Below, piece after piece: positions 28,104 through 39,361 of a stretch of 64,000 nucleotides of DNA. Source of the stretch: Lapidilactobacillus wuchangensis (GTDB lineage: Bacteria > Bacillota > Bacilli > Lactobacillales > Lactobacillaceae); NCBI RefSeq assembly GCF_003946645.1, contig NZ_RHOU01000003.1, positions 123,905 to 187,904 of the forward strand. Reading direction: 5' to 3'. Numbering within the stretch: position 1 is the first letter of the stretch; every line of letters starts with the position of its first letter. The notes under the pieces are model-generated. The model made no database searches. It had not been told where the DNA came from and was given only the letters and a program-made list of their open reading frames with translations. Position numbers and translations under genes: made by a program.

Positions 28104-30410
28104 TTATGACAGCACATACTGACCTAATTCCGCATCAAAATGGAAAACTTTTTTGTCAGCAGCCATTTCTAAAGTGATTTCTTCATAAACTGGTTGATAA
28201 CCATGTTGTAGTAATTCAATCCGTTGTTGTAAACCATCAATTTCAATTTGGTAAAGATTATATTCGCCTTGTTGATAAGCAAAATCCAAACCATTATCTT
28301 GATAATGTTGATAGCTACCATGATCGCCAAACAAACGGAAAGTGATTTTTGTTTCAGGGGCTTCTTGAACATAGTCGCGATTTTCCGCATGCCATGGCAG
28401 CAAGGAATTTTTACGAACAAATAATGGTAAATGATCTAATGGTGCGTCGACCACAATATCTTGTTGACCGTGATATGCTGTCCCCGTCCAGAAGTCGAGC
28501 CAATCACCAGCAGGTAAATAAACTAACCGCTTCGTCTGACCGATATTGACGATTGGTGCCACTAATAAACGATCACCGACCATAAATTGGTCATTAATAT
28601 TACGCAAGTGCGCATCTTGTTCATCATACAAAACCATCGCCCGCAAAATTGGTAGGCCGGTTTTTTCACCCTCAGCAAATAAATCATAAAGATATGGCAG
28701 CAAGTGATAACGCAACTGCAAATATTTGCGGTAAATGCTTAAAGTAGGTTCACCAAAAGCCCAAGGCTCCTGATGACGCGTCCCCATAGCACTATGATTC
28801 CGTAGCAAAGGACTGAAAATAGCTGCTTCGATCCAACGGGTCAATAATTCTGGCGTCGCGTCGGAGCCAAAGCCACCAATATCAGTACCCGCAAAGGCAA
28901 AACCACTCATCCCCAAATTACATAGTTGGGGAATCATCATTTGTAAATGAGCCCATAGGGAATGATTATCACCCGTCCAAACCGTTGAATACTTCTGGGT
29001 GCCAGCGAAAGCCGCCCGAGTAATCACGAATGGACGCCGTTGTTGCTGTTCTTTTAAGCCAGTATAGGTTGCCTTGGACATATTATGACCGTAAACATTA
29101 TGAATTTGGCCGTGAGTAGCTGGTTGATCATGATCAGAGAAAATAATTTCGTCGGGAATTTCGCCGATAAATGAAGCCGGTTCGTTCATATCATTCCAAA
29201 TACCAGAGACGCCAATGTCCGTCAAACGCTGATGATTTTCTGCCCACCATTTTTGGACCCGTGTCTTACCAAAATCAGGATAAACGGAATCTCCAGGCCA
29301 AACTCGGTTAACGTAATTGTAATCTTCCGGTGTTTTAGCAAAGAAATTATTACGAACGCCAGTATCATAAATATCGTAACCAGGATCTTGTTTGACACCG
29401 GGATCGATAATCGTCACAATCTTAATGCCCTTGGCTTTTAAATCAGCCAGGAATTGTTTCATTTGCGGATATTTCTTCTGGTCCCAAGTGAAGACCCGAA
29501 AATCATCCATATAATCAATGTCCAAATGGATGACATCGCAAGGCAAATGATACTCACGCATTTTGGCAGCAATTTCACCGATCTCCTTGGCATTCTTATA
29601 ACCCCAACGCGACTGTTGATAACCTAAAGTCCATTTTTGCGGCAGCGGTGTCCGACCAGTTAAATACGTGTAATTCTTAATGACTTCCCGCAAAGTCTTA
29701 CCAGCCATAATATAGTAATCCAAGAAACCATTAACGACTGAATAGAAATAGTAATGTTCATTTTCCTTACCAAGATCAAAATGGCTGCGGAAAGCGTTAT
29801 CAAAGAAAAGACCATAAGGAACATTATTCTTTAAGCCTAGCAAAAATGGCACTGATTTATAAAGACTCTTGAAATTTTCCATTTGTGGTGCTGGGTCATC
29901 AGTGTTCCAGTTATCATACTCATAACCACGCTTGTTGTTGAAGCCACTTTTATCGCCTAACCCATAAAAAACTTCATCGGAAGCTAACTCCTTAACAACT
30001 TCCTGATAACCAACACCTGCTGCTGCATTCGCATCGGTTTCATGACCTTCAGCACTAGCCAATTTGGCCTGAGCTTCGTCCATATCACGATCTAATGGTG
30101 TTCGTTGACCACGATAATCCAGAATCAAAGGTTGCCCCGCTTGGTTAAACACATCGATCAATTGATCATCGTTAATTTCAATCCGTAATGCTGCCGTTGT
30201 TAAAATTAATTGATTCGCTTGTTCGTCCACCGAAAAATCGGTGGTCTGCTGCTTATTACCTTCAATTGCGTATGAAATAGCGCCCTTAGTTGCATCTTTC
30301 AGCACGCGCACAATTTCAGCAGTTAAAACAGTTAGCTGTAATAGACCTTGTTGATAATGGACGGTCACAGTCTGATCATTAATTTGATAATCTAAACGCT
30401 TATTTGTCAT
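28104..30410 (-). CDS. GH31 alpha-glucosidase
   Basis: Hydrolyses terminal alpha-glucosidic bonds of maltose or isomalto-oligosaccharides. 768 aa with the N-terminal beta-sandwich, a (beta/alpha)8 barrel and C-terminal beta domains. The catalytic nucleophile Asp lies in GIWNDMNEPASF, and the DIDYMDDFRVFTWD segment matches the conserved substrate-binding region. No signal peptide, so it is cytoplasmic and acts on imported sugar. No transporter is adjacent. Promoter and a CG-centred operator lie upstream. Exact linkage preference cannot be read from sequence. Confidence 0.93.
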   Translation of the reverse strand: MTNKRLDYQINDQTVTVHYQQGLLQLTVLTAEIVRVLKDATKGAISYAIEGNKQQTTDFSVDEQANQLILTTAALRIEINDDQLIDVFNQAGQPLILDYRGQRTPLDRDMDEAQAKLASAEGHETDANAAAGVGYQEVVKELASDEVFYGLGDKSGFNNKRGYEYDNWNTDDPAPQMENFKSLYKSVPFLLGLKNNVPYGLFFDNAFRSHFDLGKENEHYYFYSVVNGFLDYYIMAGKTLREVIKNYTYLTGRTPLPQKWTLGYQQSRWGYKNAKEIGEIAAKMREYHLPCDVIHLDIDYMDDFRVFTWDQKKYPQMKQFLADLKAKGIKIVTIIDPGVKQDPGYDIYDTGVRNNFFAKTPEDYNYVNRVWPGDSVYPDFGKTRVQKWWAENHQRLTDIGVSGIWNDMNEPASFIGEIPDEIIFSDHDQPATHGQIHNVYGHNMSKATYTGLKEQQQRRPFVITRAAFAGTQKYSTVWTGDNHSLWAHLQMMIPQLCNLGMSGFAFAGTDIGGFGSDATPELLTRWIEAAIFSPLLRNHSAMGTRHQEPWAFGEPTLSIYRKYLQLRYHLLPYLYDLFAEGEKTGLPILRAMVLYDEQDAHLRNINDQFMVGDRLLVAPIVNIGQTKRLVYLPAGDWLDFWTGTAYHGQQDIVVDAPLDHLPLFVRKNSLLPWHAENRDYVQEAPETKITFRLFGDHGSYQHYQDNGLDFAYQQGEYNLYQIEIDGLQQRIELLQHGYQPVYEEITLEMAADKKVFHFDAELGQYVLS

Positions 30411-30746
30411 GTTGGTTAAAACTCCTCTTAAATGATAGCGACTACCTAATCTGCAAAGACTGGTAACGTTTACTTACAGAAGCCTATCACGGTCAAAAAA
30501 CAGTGTCAATGTCATATCCCCTGAAAAAACCAGTACTATTTTAACAATTGTTTAATCGCTATTTTCTATCCCAGTACCGATTTAAGCACGGTTTGACAAG
30601 GATTAGCCGACTTAATAAGTTGGCCTAAGTCCATTTAACTGCAGGGTCATTCGGCAAAATTTGATAGCGGTAACAGAAACATTTCGATAATATTTGAAGC
30701 AATTACAGTTCAAAATTCAAAGACATTAAAACATGATGAAGACGGT
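30411..30746. other. Intergenic interval upstream of the GH31 gene
   Basis: Holds the GH31 promoter/operator; between about 30520 and 30746 I see nothing I can assign. Confidence 0.5.
30461..30509 (-). promoter_or_regulatory. Promoter of the GH31 gene with a cre/LacI-type operator
   Basis: On the minus strand TTGACA (30509-30504) and TAGGCT (30486-30481) are 17 nt apart. Just downstream, AGTAAACGTTACCA (30474-30461) is a CG-centred imperfect palindrome of the cre/LacI-family type, located at the likely transcription start. Carbon catabolite or MalR-like repression is inferred. Confidence 0.55.
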
Positions 30747-30840
30747 AAAACAGAGCTGGTTTTGACTGCATTCCGGGCTTGCTGGTTGTGGGACGCTGCC
30801 GGCATTGAACTGAATCAATTAAAAGCCAAAGTTCAAAAGA
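30747..30840. repeat. Half copy of the structured repeat (minus), next to R4
   Basis: Outer tail, arm and core of the 3' half (CTGCATTCCGGGCTTGC ... GGTTGTGGGACGC ... TTGAACTGAATC) followed directly by the complete composite R4. The 5' half is missing. Confidence 0.75.
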
Positions 30841-30861
30841 GTTAAAACCCTATGAAGATGA

Positions 30862-31492
30862 ATAAACAAAATTGCGTCTGACTCTGTTCCGGGCTGCTTG
30901 TCGTGGAACGCGGCCGACATTGATCTGAGCCTTTGTTGCACAAAGTTTCAGATACAAGTCTTATTGTAAGTGCTGAAAGCACTAACAATAATTTGGCGGC
31001 TGACGACAAGATCCCTCCACGCCGTCTGGAGTTGAAGTAGTTTTCTCTAGCTTTGTTAGAAACTTGGGCAATTGCAGTGGGACTAATCACCTTATTTCAA
31101 ATCATTGTCATAACTGAACAGTATTACCAAAAAGTCTTTTTGACCCTCCTCTGGTTTCATCCAGAAAGTTTGTCAAACAAACTTATTATTATACGTTAAT
31201 CTGTTTTTCTAAATAGTGATGCTCAATTCTGTTAGTTTTATCTGCTGATTGCTAGGCGATTAGCCTCTAACTTTGCTTGTATTAACTTGATATCAAATAA
31301 ATCTGCAGTAGACCACATTAGTTCAAAACGAAGTGGAGGCCGCCGGGTTGTCAGTCGCCAAATTCTTCTTGCCGCTTTAGCGGTTAGAAGAAGGGTTGTA
31401 TTTGAGATTGTTGCAAAGCAATAAGCTCAAATCAATCCCGGCAACGCTCCACAACCCGCCGGCCGTAACGGAGTTGTGCGCCATTTCGCCTA
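30862..31492. repeat. Composite structured repeat R4 (module A minus, module B plus)
   Basis: Module A arms are CTTGTCG/CGACAAG (30897-30903 and 31004-31010), a paired change from the CTTGGCG/CGCCAAG of R1, R2, R3 and R5. Module B arms are CGGGTTG/CAACCCG (31344-31350 and 31452-31458). Spacer similar to R1 and R7, with the central TCTGG/CCAGA hairpin. Sits between the adhE terminator and the GH31 promoter. Confidence 0.9.
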
Positions 31493-31539
31493 AAACCATT
31501 TTGGGTTTGAATCAGCTGTTCTTAATCAATCACCGCCAC

Positions 31540-31592
31540 AAAAAAATATCGCCTGGGAACTTTCAAATCGAAAGCTCTCGGCGATATTTTCA
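31540..31592 (-). terminator. Intrinsic terminator after adhE
   Basis: Stem AAATATCGCC/GGCGATATTT (31544-31553 and 31580-31589) with an inner CTTTC/GAAAG hairpin; on the minus strand a long T run follows. Confidence 0.9.
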
Positions 31593-31627
31593 AACTAACA
31601 ATTAAGCCAACTTAGTCAAGTTAATGA

Positions 31628-34240
31628 TTATTTTTTCTTAGGATCGAAACTTGATTTAGGACCTTCGTATTCATCTAAGATGATTTGCTTCATATCAGCA
31701 ATCAAAGGTTCCTTAGGGTTCGTGATTGTACAGTTATCTTCGTAAGCTAATTCTGCTAAACGATCAACTGAATCAGTCACTTGTTTCTTAGTAATGCCCT
31801 GTTCCTTCAAGGACATCTTCACGCCAACACTTTCAGCTAGGTCGACAATACCTTGAATCAAAGCATCAACTAATTCTTCAGTTGTGTTACCTTTCAAGCC
31901 AACATAGCGGGCAACTTCAGCATAATCTTCGTCAGCGCGGAAGTAGCCATATTTAGCCCAAAGTGCCCGTTTAGTAGGTACTAAAGAATTGTAACGAATG
32001 ACATGAGGCATGGTCAAAGTGATCACGCGTCCGTGAGGCAAATGGAATTCGCCACCAAGTTTATGAGCGATTGAGTGGTTGATCCCTAACAAAGCGTTAG
32101 CGAAAGCCATTCCGGCCATTGTTGAAGCATCATGCATGTTGGCCCGTGCTTGTTTGTCGCCGTCATAGCTCTTCTTCAAGTTATCAAAGACAAGTTTAGC
32201 AGCTTGTAAACTTAAACCACGAGTGTAATGTGAAGCCATTGTTGAAACGTAACTTTCAAGGGCATGGCATAAAACGTCAAGACCAGAGTCAGCCACAACT
32301 CGTTGCGGCACACTTTCGATAAATTGGCTATCAACAATTGCCACATCAGGTGTCAAAGCATAGTCAGCTAATGGGTACTTGATATTTGTTTCGCTATCAG
32401 TAATAACGGCGAATGGTGTTACTTCAGAGCCAGTACCAGAAGTTGTTGGCACACAAACCAATTTAACTTTATCTAAGTTAGGGAACTTGTAAGTCCGTTT
32501 CCGGATATCCAAGAATTTTTGTTTAGCGCCCCAGAATGAGGCATCAGGTGCGGTGTAGAATAACCACATCCCTTTAGCAGCATCCATTACAGAACCACCA
32601 CCAACGGCAATGATTGTGTCAGGCTTGAATGAGCGCATCATTTCAGTCCCTTTATAAACAGTGTTGGTTGAAGGATCTGGTTCAACATCAACGAAACGTT
32701 GAACAGTGACAGGTTCTGGGCGGTTAGCAAGTGCATTAGCGACGATGTCAACGTAGCCTAATTTGTCCATGCCTTGATCACCGACGATAAAAACCCGCTT
32801 CAAGCCTTCCATCTTTTCTAGATAGTTGATGGAGTTCTTTTCAAAATAGATTTTGGGAGGCAACTTTACCCATTGTAAGTTATTCCGGCGCATTGCCACT
32901 GTTTTGATATTTAATAAATCAAAAGTCCCAACGTTATGCGAAATTGAGTTATGACCGTATGAACCACAGCCTAAAGTCAATGAAGGGATCATATTGTTGT
33001 ATAGGTCACCTAAACCACCGACAGAAGTTGGTTGGTTTACTAAAATCCGGCAAGCTTCCATAGCAACGCCATATTCAACGGCTAAATCTTCATCAGCAGT
33101 ATGAATTGCTGCAGAGTGACCACTACCACCTAAATCAAGCATGGCTTCTGCTAAAGCAAAACCATTTTCATGGTCGTTAGCTTTCAATAAAGCTAAGACT
33201 GGTGATAATTTCTCTCGTGATAATGGGTATTCATCACCGACACCATCAATTGGGGCAACCAAAACTGTGGTGTAATCTGGCACTTTGATCTTAGCTAAGC
33301 CGGCAATTTCAATTGCTGAATGACCAACGATTTTACCATTAACAGCATGTTTCTCTTTGTCGATAACCACATCACTTAAGCGATTAACTTCGGCAGGAGT
33401 AGCAACATAAGCATGTTGTGCCTTCAATTCTTTAACAACATCATTGTAAATTTCTTTGTCAACGATGATTGCTTGTTCAGAAGCACAAATCATCCCATTA
33501 TCAAAAGCTTTTGAAAGTAAAACGTCATTAACAGCTTGCTTAATGTTGGCTGACTTTTCAATGTATGAAGGAACGTTACCAGAACCTACACCTAAAGCTG
33601 GCTTACCAGTTGAATAAGCAGCCTTAACCATGCCGGGACCACCTGTTGCTAAAACAGAGGCAACGCCAGGATGATTCATCAATGTTTGAGTTGCTTCAAT
33701 ACTTGGCTTAGGAATATAACTTAAAGCACCAGCTGGTAAACCAGCTTCAACGGCAGCTTTCTTAATGCAATCCAAAGCAGCAGCAGAACTCTTTTGAGCG
33801 CCAGGATGGAAAGCAAAGACGATTGGGTTCCGTGTCTTAATGGCGATCAATGATTTGAACATTGCTGTTGAAGTTGGGTTTGTAACAGGTGTCACCCCAG
33901 CAATAACACCAAGAGGTTCAGCAATTTTAACTAAAGAATGTTCTTCATCACGTTCGATGATGCCGACAGTTTTATCGTTTTGGATAGCGTGCCAAATTTC
34001 TTCGGTAGCGTACATATTCTTAATGGCTTTATCTTCGTAAACACCACGGCCAGTTTCTTCAACGGCCATTTTAGCTAATTTCATATGTTCATCCAAACCA
34101 GCGATGGCCATTTGGTGGACAATATGATCAATTTTTTCTTGATCAAAAGTTTTTAAAATTTTAAGGGCTTTATTGGCTTCTTCAACTAAGCCAGTAACCA
34201 TTTCTTCTACTTCATTGGGTTTTGTTTCTGTTTTTAACAT
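31628..34240 (-). CDS. adhE: Bifunctional acetaldehyde-CoA/alcohol dehydrogenase AdhE
   Basis: Converts acetyl-CoA through acetaldehyde to ethanol, regenerating NAD. 870 aa: an N-terminal CoA-acylating aldehyde dehydrogenase (about 1-450; catalytic Cys in MICASEQA) fused to an iron-dependent alcohol dehydrogenase (about 460-860; GGGSVMDAAKG, HALESY, HKLGGEFHLPHG metal ligands). AGGAGG precedes the ATG. The promoter carries a Rex-type box, consistent with control by the NADH/NAD ratio. Follows yajC, as in many lactobacilli. Confidence 0.97.
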   Translation of the reverse strand: MLKTETKPNEVEEMVTGLVEEANKALKILKTFDQEKIDHIVHQMAIAGLDEHMKLAKMAVEETGRGVYEDKAIKNMYATEEIWHAIQNDKTVGIIERDEEHSLVKIAEPLGVIAGVTPVTNPTSTAMFKSLIAIKTRNPIVFAFHPGAQKSSAAALDCIKKAAVEAGLPAGALSYIPKPSIEATQTLMNHPGVASVLATGGPGMVKAAYSTGKPALGVGSGNVPSYIEKSANIKQAVNDVLLSKAFDNGMICASEQAIIVDKEIYNDVVKELKAQHAYVATPAEVNRLSDVVIDKEKHAVNGKIVGHSAIEIAGLAKIKVPDYTTVLVAPIDGVGDEYPLSREKLSPVLALLKANDHENGFALAEAMLDLGGSGHSAAIHTADEDLAVEYGVAMEACRILVNQPTSVGGLGDLYNNMIPSLTLGCGSYGHNSISHNVGTFDLLNIKTVAMRRNNLQWVKLPPKIYFEKNSINYLEKMEGLKRVFIVGDQGMDKLGYVDIVANALANRPEPVTVQRFVDVEPDPSTNTVYKGTEMMRSFKPDTIIAVGGGSVMDAAKGMWLFYTAPDASFWGAKQKFLDIRKRTYKFPNLDKVKLVCVPTTSGTGSEVTPFAVITDSETNIKYPLADYALTPDVAIVDSQFIESVPQRVVADSGLDVLCHALESYVSTMASHYTRGLSLQAAKLVFDNLKKSYDGDKQARANMHDASTMAGMAFANALLGINHSIAHKLGGEFHLPHGRVITLTMPHVIRYNSLVPTKRALWAKYGYFRADEDYAEVARYVGLKGNTTEELVDALIQGIVDLAESVGVKMSLKEQGITKKQVTDSVDRLAELAYEDNCTITNPKEPLIADMKQIILDEYEGPKSSFDPKKK

Positions 34241-34295
34241 GGGGAATGCCTCCTAGATTAATTTAGCAATATTCCGTTATCTCTTTCACAAGAAT

Positions 34296-34324
34296 ATCAT
34301 ACCCCATTTATTTCTAAATGTAAA
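34296..34324 (-). promoter_or_regulatory. adhE promoter
   Basis: -35 TTTACA (34324-34319) and -10 TATGAT (34301-34296), spacer 17 nt, about 55 nt upstream of the adhE ATG. Confidence 0.8.
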
Positions 34325-34332
34325 CACTTTTC

Positions 34333-34348
34333 TGTGAATCTGTTCACC
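34333..34348 (-). promoter_or_regulatory. Rex-type operator upstream of adhE
   Basis: TGTGAA-TCTG-TTCACC (34333-34348) matches the Rex consensus TTGTGAAnnnnTTCACAA at 11 of 12 positions of the inner half-sites. It lies just upstream of the -35. Further single half-sites (TTCACAA) occur at about 34285 and 34369. Rex repression of adhE is established in Gram-positive bacteria. Confidence 0.8.
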
Positions 34349-34578
34349 GATTTGAAAATTGCCTTATCTTCACAATTATATCCTTGATATAACAGTATTA
34401 ATCCGATTAAAAATAATATTATTTAACATATGAGCAAAACAAAATAAAGCGTTTTTAGTGACTGTATTTACATTAAGTAAGTTGGTTAGCAACCGCTTTA
34501 ATTTACTGCTAAAAAATCGTCAATTTCCTAATGCAAGCGTTTCTAGAAATTCACTGAACAATATTCCAAATTTAGGCC

Positions 34579-34618
34579 AAAAAAATAACCTTATCCAGTT
34601 AGAATAAGGTTATTTTTT
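34579..34618 (-). terminator. Bidirectional terminator after yajC
   Basis: Stem AATAACCTTAT with its complement (34584-34594 and 34604-34614), flanked by runs of A and T. Confidence 0.92.
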
Positions 34619-34632
34619 AAAAGCATTAATTA

Positions 34633-35073
34633 TTATTTTTGATCATCTTTCTGGTCAGCATCGTCAGATTTTTTGTCATCAGAGGCTGGTTCTTGACCAA
34701 CTGTTGTTTCAGAAGAAGCATCATGAGTTTCTTCTTTAGGTTCAGCAACAGGTGTTTCTGATGCTGCTTCAGCTGGATGAACGTCACGAATAGCTGTTCG
34801 ATTAAATGTTAAGAAGATACCATCAGCATCGACAACAACGGTACCAGCAGTAGTATCGATTGAATCGATCACACCATGCAAACCACCAATAGTTACGATC
34901 CGGTCGCCCTTCTTCATGCCATCTAACATGGTCTTACGTTGATTCTGTTGTTTTTTACCAGGACGAATCATCGTGAAATACATGACGACGAACATCAGAA
35001 TGATAATAATCAAGAAAGAGAAATTACCACCCATGCCTGCATTTGTTTGTGCAGCTAAAATTAAATTACTCAA
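34633..35073 (-). CDS. yajC: Preprotein translocase accessory subunit YajC
   Basis: Small membrane partner of the Sec/SecDF complex. One membrane segment (about 18-36, NFSFLIIIILMFVVMYF) followed by the RPGKKQQ basic patch and the YajC core to about residue 95. The C-terminal tail of about 50 residues is very acidic (Asp/Glu/Lys-rich), longer than usual but common in lactobacilli. Placed after tgt, the conserved order. Confidence 0.93.
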   Translation of the reverse strand: MSNLILAAQTNAGMGGNFSFLIIIILMFVVMYFTMIRPGKKQQNQRKTMLDGMKKGDRIVTIGGLHGVIDSIDTTAGTVVVDADGIFLTFNRTAIRDVHPAEAASETPVAEPKEETHDASSETTVGQEPASDDKKSDDADQKDDQK

Positions 35074-35196
35074 ATTTACACCTCATTTTTTTAAATCTAC
35101 TATATACTGTACCAAAGCTATGCCATAAGTTCCAGCGCTTTCATCGTTAAAGCTTAAAATTTCTGACAATTTCAGTCTCTAGGCTGACTTAGCCGC

Positions 35197-36369
<1,173 letters not shown>

Positions 36370-36436
36370 TTAAAATCATCCTAAAAAATCTCAATGCGAC
36401 GCTAATCGTCGAAATTGAATCAATGTCAACTTTACT

Positions 36437-36465
36437 ATTATATAGCATAAAAAATATCGCCACAA
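36437..36465 (-). promoter_or_regulatory. Promoter of tgt
   Basis: TTGTGG (36465-36460) and TATAAT (36442-36437) with a 17-nt spacer, roughly 98 nt upstream of tgt and outside R5. The leader between may carry more but I see no riboswitch I can name. Confidence 0.65.
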
Positions 36466-36566
36466 TGCTAATTAGGGAAAAGTGCTTTGATGCGACTACC
36501 GGCTTGTTGATTTGAGCTAGTTACAAATCAAGGTCAAGGCCTTTAGAATCTAGTGATAATGTTGAA

Positions 36567-37110
36567 ACAGAATGGCGTTTGACTCTGTTTCGGGCTGCTT
36601 GGCGTGGAACGCGGCCGGCATTGATTTGAGCTTATTGCTGGCGCAACAATCTCAAATACAAGCCTTGTTCTAAGTGGACCAGCCACTAAGAACAATTTGG
36701 CGGCTGACGCCAAGATCCCTCCACGCCGTCCGAAGTTGATTTAGTGCACTTCAACTTAGATAGCGCTTAAAACAATTGTGGTGGGACTAATCAACCTAAT
36801 TCGAATTATTATCACAATTGAATGTAGTAAAAAAGTCTGTTTGATAGTTATCTGATTTAATCAAGAAAGCTTGTCAAACAGATTCATTAGTTTACCTCAA
36901 ACTGCTTTTCTAAATAGTGGTGCTGCATTCTGTTAGTTTCCACAGGTGGTTGCTGGGCGATTGGCGTCAGCTGTGAAATTATTCTTAGCGATTTATCGCT
37001 TAGAATAAGCCTCGAATTTGAAACAATTTGGTTTGCAATTGGTTCAAATCGACGGCCACAGCGTTCCACGCCCATTCAATCGCCCAGCAACCACCTTTTC
37101 CAATTGGGGA
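36567..37110. repeat. Composite structured repeat R5 (module A minus, hybrid module C plus)
   Basis: Module A (minus) has CTTGGCG/CGCCAAG arms at 36598-36604 and 36708-36714. The right module (plus, about 36944-37096) has a 20-bp perfect arm pair (36944-36963 and 37077-37096) plus GGCG/CGCC, and P3/P4 hairpins as usual. Its left arm is the spacer segment that is single in R1, R4 and R7. A central TCTGTTTGA/TCAAACAGA hairpin is perfect (36836-36844 and 36874-36882). Lies between queA and tgt. Confidence 0.9.
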
Positions 37111-37180
37111 AGACTAAACACTCTTCTACTCAACCCGCAATTTTTTAGCAAAAATGTGTTGATACTAGCCTAAATAACTA

Positions 37181-37213
37181 AAAAAAACTTAACCTTGGTT
37201 ATCCAAGATTAAG
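37181..37213 (-). terminator. Intrinsic terminator after queA
   Basis: Stem CTTAATCTTGG with its near-complement, short loop, then seven T on the minus strand. Confidence 0.9.
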
Positions 37214-37235
37214 CTCATTATCCGACTTCATTAAT

Positions 37236-38267
37236 TTATTTGATAAACATAGCATCGCCAAAGCTGAAGAAACGATACTTCTCAGCAACAGCGTGTTTGT
37301 AGGCATCTAAAATGGTGTCACGACCAGTAAACGAAGCCACTAACATGACTAACGTTGATTTAGGTAAATGGAAATTGGTAATGAAGGCATCAACGGCTTT
37401 CCATTGGTAACCGGGCTTAATAAAGATGTCCGTCCAACCACTGTCAGCTTTGATTTCACCATTAAATTTAGTGGCCACTGTTTCCAAAGTCCGAATTGAG
37501 GTCGTCCCTGTAGCAATAATCCGACCACCATTGGCTTTCACTTCATTCAAAGTTGCCGCCGCCTCTTCAGATAATTGGTAAAATTCGCTATGCATTTTGT
37601 GGTCTTCAACATTCGTTTCAGATACCGGGCGGAAAGTCCCGAGGCCAACATGCAAGGTAATGTAAACCAATTTAACGCCTTTAGCTTGAACCTTTTCTAG
37701 TAACTCTTTGGTCCAGTGTAAACCAGCTGTTGGTGCTGCAGCCGAACCTAATTCTTTGGCATAAACGGTTTGGTAGCGTTCAGGATCCTCAAGCTTTTCT
37801 TTGATATATGGTGGTAACGGCATTTCGCCAAGTTTTTCGAGGATTTCCAAGAAAATACCATCATAATCAAATTTAATCATTCGACCGCCATGTTCCAATT
37901 CCTTAGTCACAGTAGCTGTCAGTTCGCCATCACCAAAGACAACTTTTGTGCCAACAGTGGCCCGACGAGCAGGCTTCATCAAAGTTTCCCACTCATCACC
38001 TTCAGTGTTCCGCAATAACAGGACTTCTTCGTGACCACCAGTTTCCGGCTTAACGCCGTATAAACGAGCGGGCATCACCCGACTGTCATTCATAACCACT
38101 GCATCGCCAGGATTTAATTGATCAATGATGTCGTAGAAATGTTTATCTTGCATCTCACCAGTTTTGTGATCGAGAATTAATAAGCGTGATGTGTCCCGCT
38201 TTTCAATTGGGGTTTGGGCAATTAGTTCATGGGGTAAATCGTAATCAAAATCTTCAGTTGTTAACAT
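37236..38267 (-). CDS. queA: S-adenosylmethionine:tRNA ribosyltransferase-isomerase
   Basis: Makes epoxyqueuosine in tRNA from preQ1-tRNA. 343 aa with the family motifs [27 protein letters not shown] and [15 protein letters not shown]. Last gene of ymdB-mutS-mutL-ruvA-ruvB-queA and followed at once by a terminator. ATG follows AGAGGCG. Confidence 0.97.
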   Translation of the reverse strand: MLTTEDFDYDLPHELIAQTPIEKRDTSRLLILDHKTGEMQDKHFYDIIDQLNPGDAVVMNDSRVMPARLYGVKPETGGHEEVLLLRNTEGDEWETLMKPARRATVGTKVVFGDGELTATVTKELEHGGRMIKFDYDGIFLEILEKLGEMPLPPYIKEKLEDPERYQTVYAKELGSAAAPTAGLHWTKELLEKVQAKGVKLVYITLHVGLGTFRPVSETNVEDHKMHSEFYQLSEEAAATLNEVKANGGRIIATGTTSIRTLETVATKFNGEIKADSGWTDIFIKPGYQWKAVDAFITNFHLPKSTLVMLVASFTGRDTILDAYKHAVAEKYRFFSFGDAMFIK

Positions 38268-38316
38268 AATTTCGCCTCTATTATTTTTTCCAAAATCTAG
38301 TTTATATTCTACTACT

Positions 38317-39327
38317 TTAATCGGTTGTTGGCAGTGCGCGATGTAAATGGGTATAGGCCTTCTTAGTCACCATTCGCCCGCGACTAGTCCGTTTCAAGAA
38401 CCCTTGTTGCAACAAAAATGGTTCGTACATTGTCTCAACTGTTTCCACATCTTCACCAATATTGGCGGCAATCGTCTTCAAGCCAACAGGGCCACCTTCA
38501 TACAAATCGATCATCATCGTTAATAAACGGCGATCAACTTGATCAAGTCCTGCTTGGTCGACTTGCAATTGATCTAAGGCTTGTTTTGCCAGGTCCCGAT
38601 CAATGGTGGTTTGTTGCGCCACCTCGGCAAAATCACGAACTCGTTTCAATAAGCGGTTGGCAACTCGGGGCGTCCCGCGCGAACGCAGCGCAATTTCTTG
38701 AGCGGCTGATTCGGTCACTTTAGTATGTAAGACCGTTGCCGAACGTTGCACGATGTCCTGTAAATCAGACTCTTCATAATAGTTTAAAGATGCCAGGATA
38801 CCGAAACGATCACGCAATGGCGCCGATAATAAACCAGCTCGCGTCGTGGCGCCAATTAGTGTAAATGGCGGTAAAGGAAAATGAATTGGATGAGCAGTCG
38901 GTCCTTGACCAACAATAATATCAACGAAGAAATCTTCCATCGCTGAATATAACGTTTCCTCAACAACCCGCGGCAAACGATGAATTTCGTCAATAAACAA
39001 GACATCTCCAGGTTGGAGATCGTTTAAGACTGATAATAAATCACCGGATTTTTCGATTGCTGGTCCGGAAGTCGTGCGAATATTGACTTGTAACTCGTTG
39101 GCAATCACAAACGCTAAGGTCGTCTTACCTAAGCCAGGCGGTCCATACAATAACACGTGATCCAACGCTTCTTCACGTTGCTTAGCGGCTTTAATATAAA
39201 CTGACAATTCCTGTTTCAGCGCTGCTTGACCAATATATTCCTTGAGAAACTTTGGTCGCAACGACTTTTCGTTATCAGCCTCTTGTTCATTTTCCGACTC
39301 ACTATTGATAATGCGATCTGTTGCCAT
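38317..39327 (-). CDS. ruvB: Holliday junction branch-migration ATPase RuvB
   Basis: AAA+ motor of branch migration, 336 aa. Walker A GPPGLGKT (62-69), Walker [10 protein letters not shown], sensor GATTRAG, C-terminal winged helix. A charged N-terminal extension of about 20 residues precedes the usual [12 protein letters not shown]. Cotranscribed with ruvA (34-nt gap). Confidence 0.97.
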   Translation of the reverse strand: MATDRIINSESENEQEADNEKSLRPKFLKEYIGQAALKQELSVYIKAAKQREEALDHVLLYGPPGLGKTTLAFVIANELQVNIRTTSGPAIEKSGDLLSVLNDLQPGDVLFIDEIHRLPRVVEETLYSAMEDFFVDIIVGQGPTAHPIHFPLPPFTLIGATTRAGLLSAPLRDRFGILASLNYYEESDLQDIVQRSATVLHTKVTESAAQEIALRSRGTPRVANRLLKRVRDFAEVAQQTTIDRDLAKQALDQLQVDQAGLDQVDRRLLTMMIDLYEGGPVGLKTIAANIGEDVETVETMYEPFLLQQGFLKRTSRGRMVTKKAYTHLHRALPTTD

Positions 39328-39361
39328 TTTGCCACCTTCTTTCCTATTTTATTTTTAGCAT

